This document shows positions 30,872-32,555 of a stretch of DNA of 32,555 nt, piece after piece. The notes under the pieces were generated by a model. The model ran no database searches, was not told where the DNA came from, and worked only from the letters and a program-made list of their open reading frames with translations. Source of the DNA: Streptomyces sp. sk2.1. Its GTDB lineage: Bacteria; Actinomycetota; Actinomycetes; Streptomycetales; Streptomycetaceae. Where the stretch lies: positions 57,030 through 89,584 of the forward strand of contig NZ_RDBO01000016.1 in NCBI RefSeq assembly GCF_008120935.1, in the 5' to 3' direction. A program made the translations under genes and the position numbers. Each line of letters begins with the position of its first letter. The first letter of the stretch is position 1.

Positions 30872-31399
30872 TCAGTCCCCCGTCGCCCCGTCGGTCCGCT
30901 CCCGGAGGAAGTCGGCGTGGCCGTTGTGGCGGGCGTACTCCTGGATCATCAGCAGGTGGACCCAGCGCAGGCTGAGGGCGGCCCCGTAGGAGGACATGAA
31001 GGTCTCGTCGAGGTCGTGCCCGGCCACTGTCGCTTCGCAGGCGTCGACCTCGTTCCGGAACAGCGCGAAGTCCCTCTCCGCGTCGTCCGCGCGCACCCCG
31101 TCGAACCCCTCGTCGCCGTCCGACGGGCCGGTGAAGACATCACCGATGTCCTCGCCCGCGAAGGAGCGCCGGAACCACCACCGCTCCACCTCCGCCATGT
31201 GCCGGACCAGGCCCAGGAGGGTGAGGTTCGACGGCTCCACGGTCGTCCGCACCAACTGGGCCGGTTCCAGCCCGGCGCATTTGGCCAGCAGCGTCTCCCG
31301 GTGCCGACGCAGCCAGCCCTCCAGCATCCGGCGCTCGGTCACGGTGCCCAGGTCGCCCAGCTGTTCGGTGTGCTCGACCGGTGGAGCTGTCCATGTCAT
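30872..31399 (-). CDS. DinB superfamily protein (DUF664)
   Basis: This is a 175-residue four-helix-bundle protein of the DinB/YfiT superfamily, DUF664 branch. The metal-binding histidines are seen in VRHMAEVERWW and in EYARHNGHADFLRE, the branch signature. Related actinomycete proteins are mycothiol-dependent transferases, isomerases or detoxification enzymes, so thiol-linked detoxification is plausible but not shown. The ATG at 31399 (MTWTAPPVEH) is preceded by AGGGTGGG. It stands apart from the amidotransferase gene (146 bases) and converges on the LysE-type gene. Confidence 0.88.
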   Translation of the reverse strand: MTWTAPPVEHTEQLGDLGTVTERRMLEGWLRRHRETLLAKCAGLEPAQLVRTTVEPSNLTLLGLVRHMAEVERWWFRRSFAGEDIGDVFTGPSDGDEGFDGVRADDAERDFALFRNEVDACEATVAGHDLDETFMSSYGAALSLRWVHLLMIQEYARHNGHADFLRERTDGATGD

Positions 31400-31472
31400 G
31401 GGCCCACCCTGCCCTGCCGTCCGGGAGGGATCAAGCGGGCGCCTCGACGACCTCGCGCGGGCCGCGGAAGTC

Positions 31473-31509
31473 TGCTGCTCCGGCGCGGGCGGGTGGGGTC
31501 GGAGCAGCA
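31473..31509 (-). terminator. Hairpin after the glutamine amidotransferase gene
   Basis: TGCTGCTCCG (31473-31482) and CGGAGCAGCA (31500-31509) pair perfectly around a 17-base G-rich loop, 36 bases past the amidotransferase stop and upstream of the DinB gene. It could equally be an operator of the DinB gene. Confidence 0.4.
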
Positions 31510-31545
31510 AGGCCGACGGGAGAAGTCCGGTGGCGCACGGGCTCG

Positions 31546-32295
31546 TCAACGGGCCCTCGGCCCCGGCCGCCGGGCTCTCGCGGTCACGATGTCCGCGAAG
31601 CGGTGGGCGACGGTGCGCCAGGCTTCGGTGGCTTCCGGTTCGTCCCGCAGCGCCAGGGCGTGCAGGGTCTCCGGGGGCGGCGCACCGTTCCGGTCCAACC
31701 GGTCGCGGTTCCAGCCTCGGATCCGCTCGGCCGTGGTCTCCGGATGGAACTGCACGCCCCATGCCGCGGAACCGACGCGGAACGCCTGGTAGGGGCAGCG
31801 CTCGCTGCGGACCAGCCAGTGGGCGCCGGCGGGAAGCGCGGTGACGGCGTCGACGTGGTTCTCGATGGCCGGAGGATGTGCGGGCAGCCCGTGGAACAGC
31901 GGGTCCCCGGCCGCCTCGGGGCGCAGGCTGAGCCGGGTGCTGCCGAACTCGGGCGGTCCGTGCCGCCCCCGTACCTCGCCGCCGGCGACGTGGGCGAGCA
32001 GCTGGCCCCCTAGGCAGATGCCGAACATCGGTGTCCCCTCGTCGACCGCCTGGCGCACGAGGGCCCGGGTCGCGGGCAGCCAGGGCGCGCGGGCGTCGTC
32101 GTCGGGAAGGCGGGCGCCGCCGAGGACGACGAGCCCGGGGTGCTCCAGCCGGTCGGGAAGCGGGGCGCCCTCGTACGCCCGGACCACGCTCATCGTCACA
32201 CCCCGCTCCTCCAGCCAGGCCGCCCAACGGCCCGGTCCTCCCCCGGGCTCGTGCTGGACCACCAGTGCCGTGGCCGTCACGCCGTCGGTGCTCAT
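31546..32295 (-). CDS. Class I glutamine amidotransferase
   Basis: This is a 249-residue protein with the class I glutamine amidotransferase (triad) fold. The nucleophile Cys94 sits in GICLGGQLLAHVAGG, and His184 and Glu186 complete the triad in WGVQFHPET. An early strand-turn PGLVVLGGARLPDD and the segment FGSTRLSL match GMP-synthase-like stand-alone family members. No synthetase domain is fused or adjacent. It probably releases ammonia from glutamine for an amination, or hydrolyses a gamma-glutamyl compound as in PuuD-like enzymes. The ATG at 32295 has AAGGGG 7 nt upstream. Confidence 0.9.
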   Translation of the reverse strand: MSTDGVTATALVVQHEPGGGPGRWAAWLEERGVTMSVVRAYEGAPLPDRLEHPGLVVLGGARLPDDDARAPWLPATRALVRQAVDEGTPMFGICLGGQLLAHVAGGEVRGRHGPPEFGSTRLSLRPEAAGDPLFHGLPAHPPAIENHVDAVTALPAGAHWLVRSERCPYQAFRVGSAAWGVQFHPETTAERIRGWNRDRLDRNGAPPPETLHALALRDEPEATEAWRTVAHRFADIVTARARRPGPRAR

Positions 32296-32555
32296 CCCTC
32301 TGCCCCTTGTCGTCGTCCGCGTTTCCTGTCCGGCGGTGCCGGGCAGTTCCCGCCCGGCCTCCGCGGGACCACACTGCCCCGGGGCGGCACCGGCGACACC
32401 GGCGAGGAACTCCCCGCCGGGCCGGTGGGGGCGTCGGGCGGCGGGAACGCCGGGGCGGCCGGGCCCCGCACCCCGGCCCGTCCGTCCGCGCGGCCTCTGG
32501 CATCATGTGACGTTCTGCCGTCGGACGCCGGTGCCCGCCGGGGCCGTGTCCGGCG
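32296..32555. other. Right-edge sequence without a supported gene
   Basis: These 260 very GC-rich bases lie upstream of the amidotransferase gene. They should hold its promoter, but no clear -35/-10 pair or inverted repeat stands out, and open frames there give only Arg/Pro/Gly-rich translations. Confidence 0.5.

Noticed and set aside
30872..32506. A 544-codon minus-strand frame joining the DinB gene to sequence at the right edge
   Set aside because: Only the part from the ATG at 31399 resembles a protein family. The rest is antisense or out of frame with the amidotransferase.

Overview
The window is high-GC actinomycete DNA, most likely from a Streptomyces. Supporting signs are the very high GC content, TTG and GTG starts, a mycothiol-type PIG-L amidase, a DUF664/DinB protein, a CGNR zinc-finger regulator, and helical-cap pentapeptide-repeat and Ser/Thr kinase genes typical of that genus. 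No rRNA, tRNA, CRISPR array, insertion sequence or phage gene was seen.

Left third (1-11487, minus strand): part of a non-ribosomal peptide synthetase (NRPS) operon. The upstream gene (4744-11487) is intact and encodes a degenerate carrier domain followed by two full C-A-T modules. The second gene starts 47 nt later (4696) and runs off the left edge with at least two more modules. As written it is broken twice. A 184-bp tandem duplication (1012-1380) shifts the frame, and a joint at 3114/3115 removes about 1.3 kb of an adenylation domain. The same block recurs at 3115, and both joints share one right-hand boundary, so mis-assembly of near-identical modules is the likeliest cause. Substrate-pocket readings suggest Ser for module 2 and Asn for module 4.

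11813-13908 (minus): an ArsR-type regulator and an MFS exporter, 5 nt apart, behind a striking 36-bp operator. This is probably a drug-export and self-resistance pair, though its link to the NRPS is only positional.

14527-19699: a mixed accessory block. It holds a PIG-L/Mca-like deacetylase, a pentapeptide-repeat protein with an internal duplication, a GNAT acetyltransferase coupled to a small redoxin-like leader ORF, and a metallo-beta-lactamase-fold hydrolase divergent from a MerR regulator. The hydrolase promoter has the MerR-type 19-bp spacer and seems to give a leaderless mRNA.

19928-24783 (plus): a transmembrane Ser/Thr kinase, then an OmpR-type response regulator, a sensor kinase and a lipoprotein whose start and stop codons overlap. 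This is probably an envelope-sensing unit, and it ends at a perfect 23-bp hairpin.

24949-32295: a large secreted subtilisin-like protease, a CGNR regulator divergent from a metallophosphoesterase/LysE-type exporter pair across an AT-rich inverted repeat, a DUF664/DinB protein and a class I glutamine amidotransferase. The last 260 bases hold no gene that I can support.
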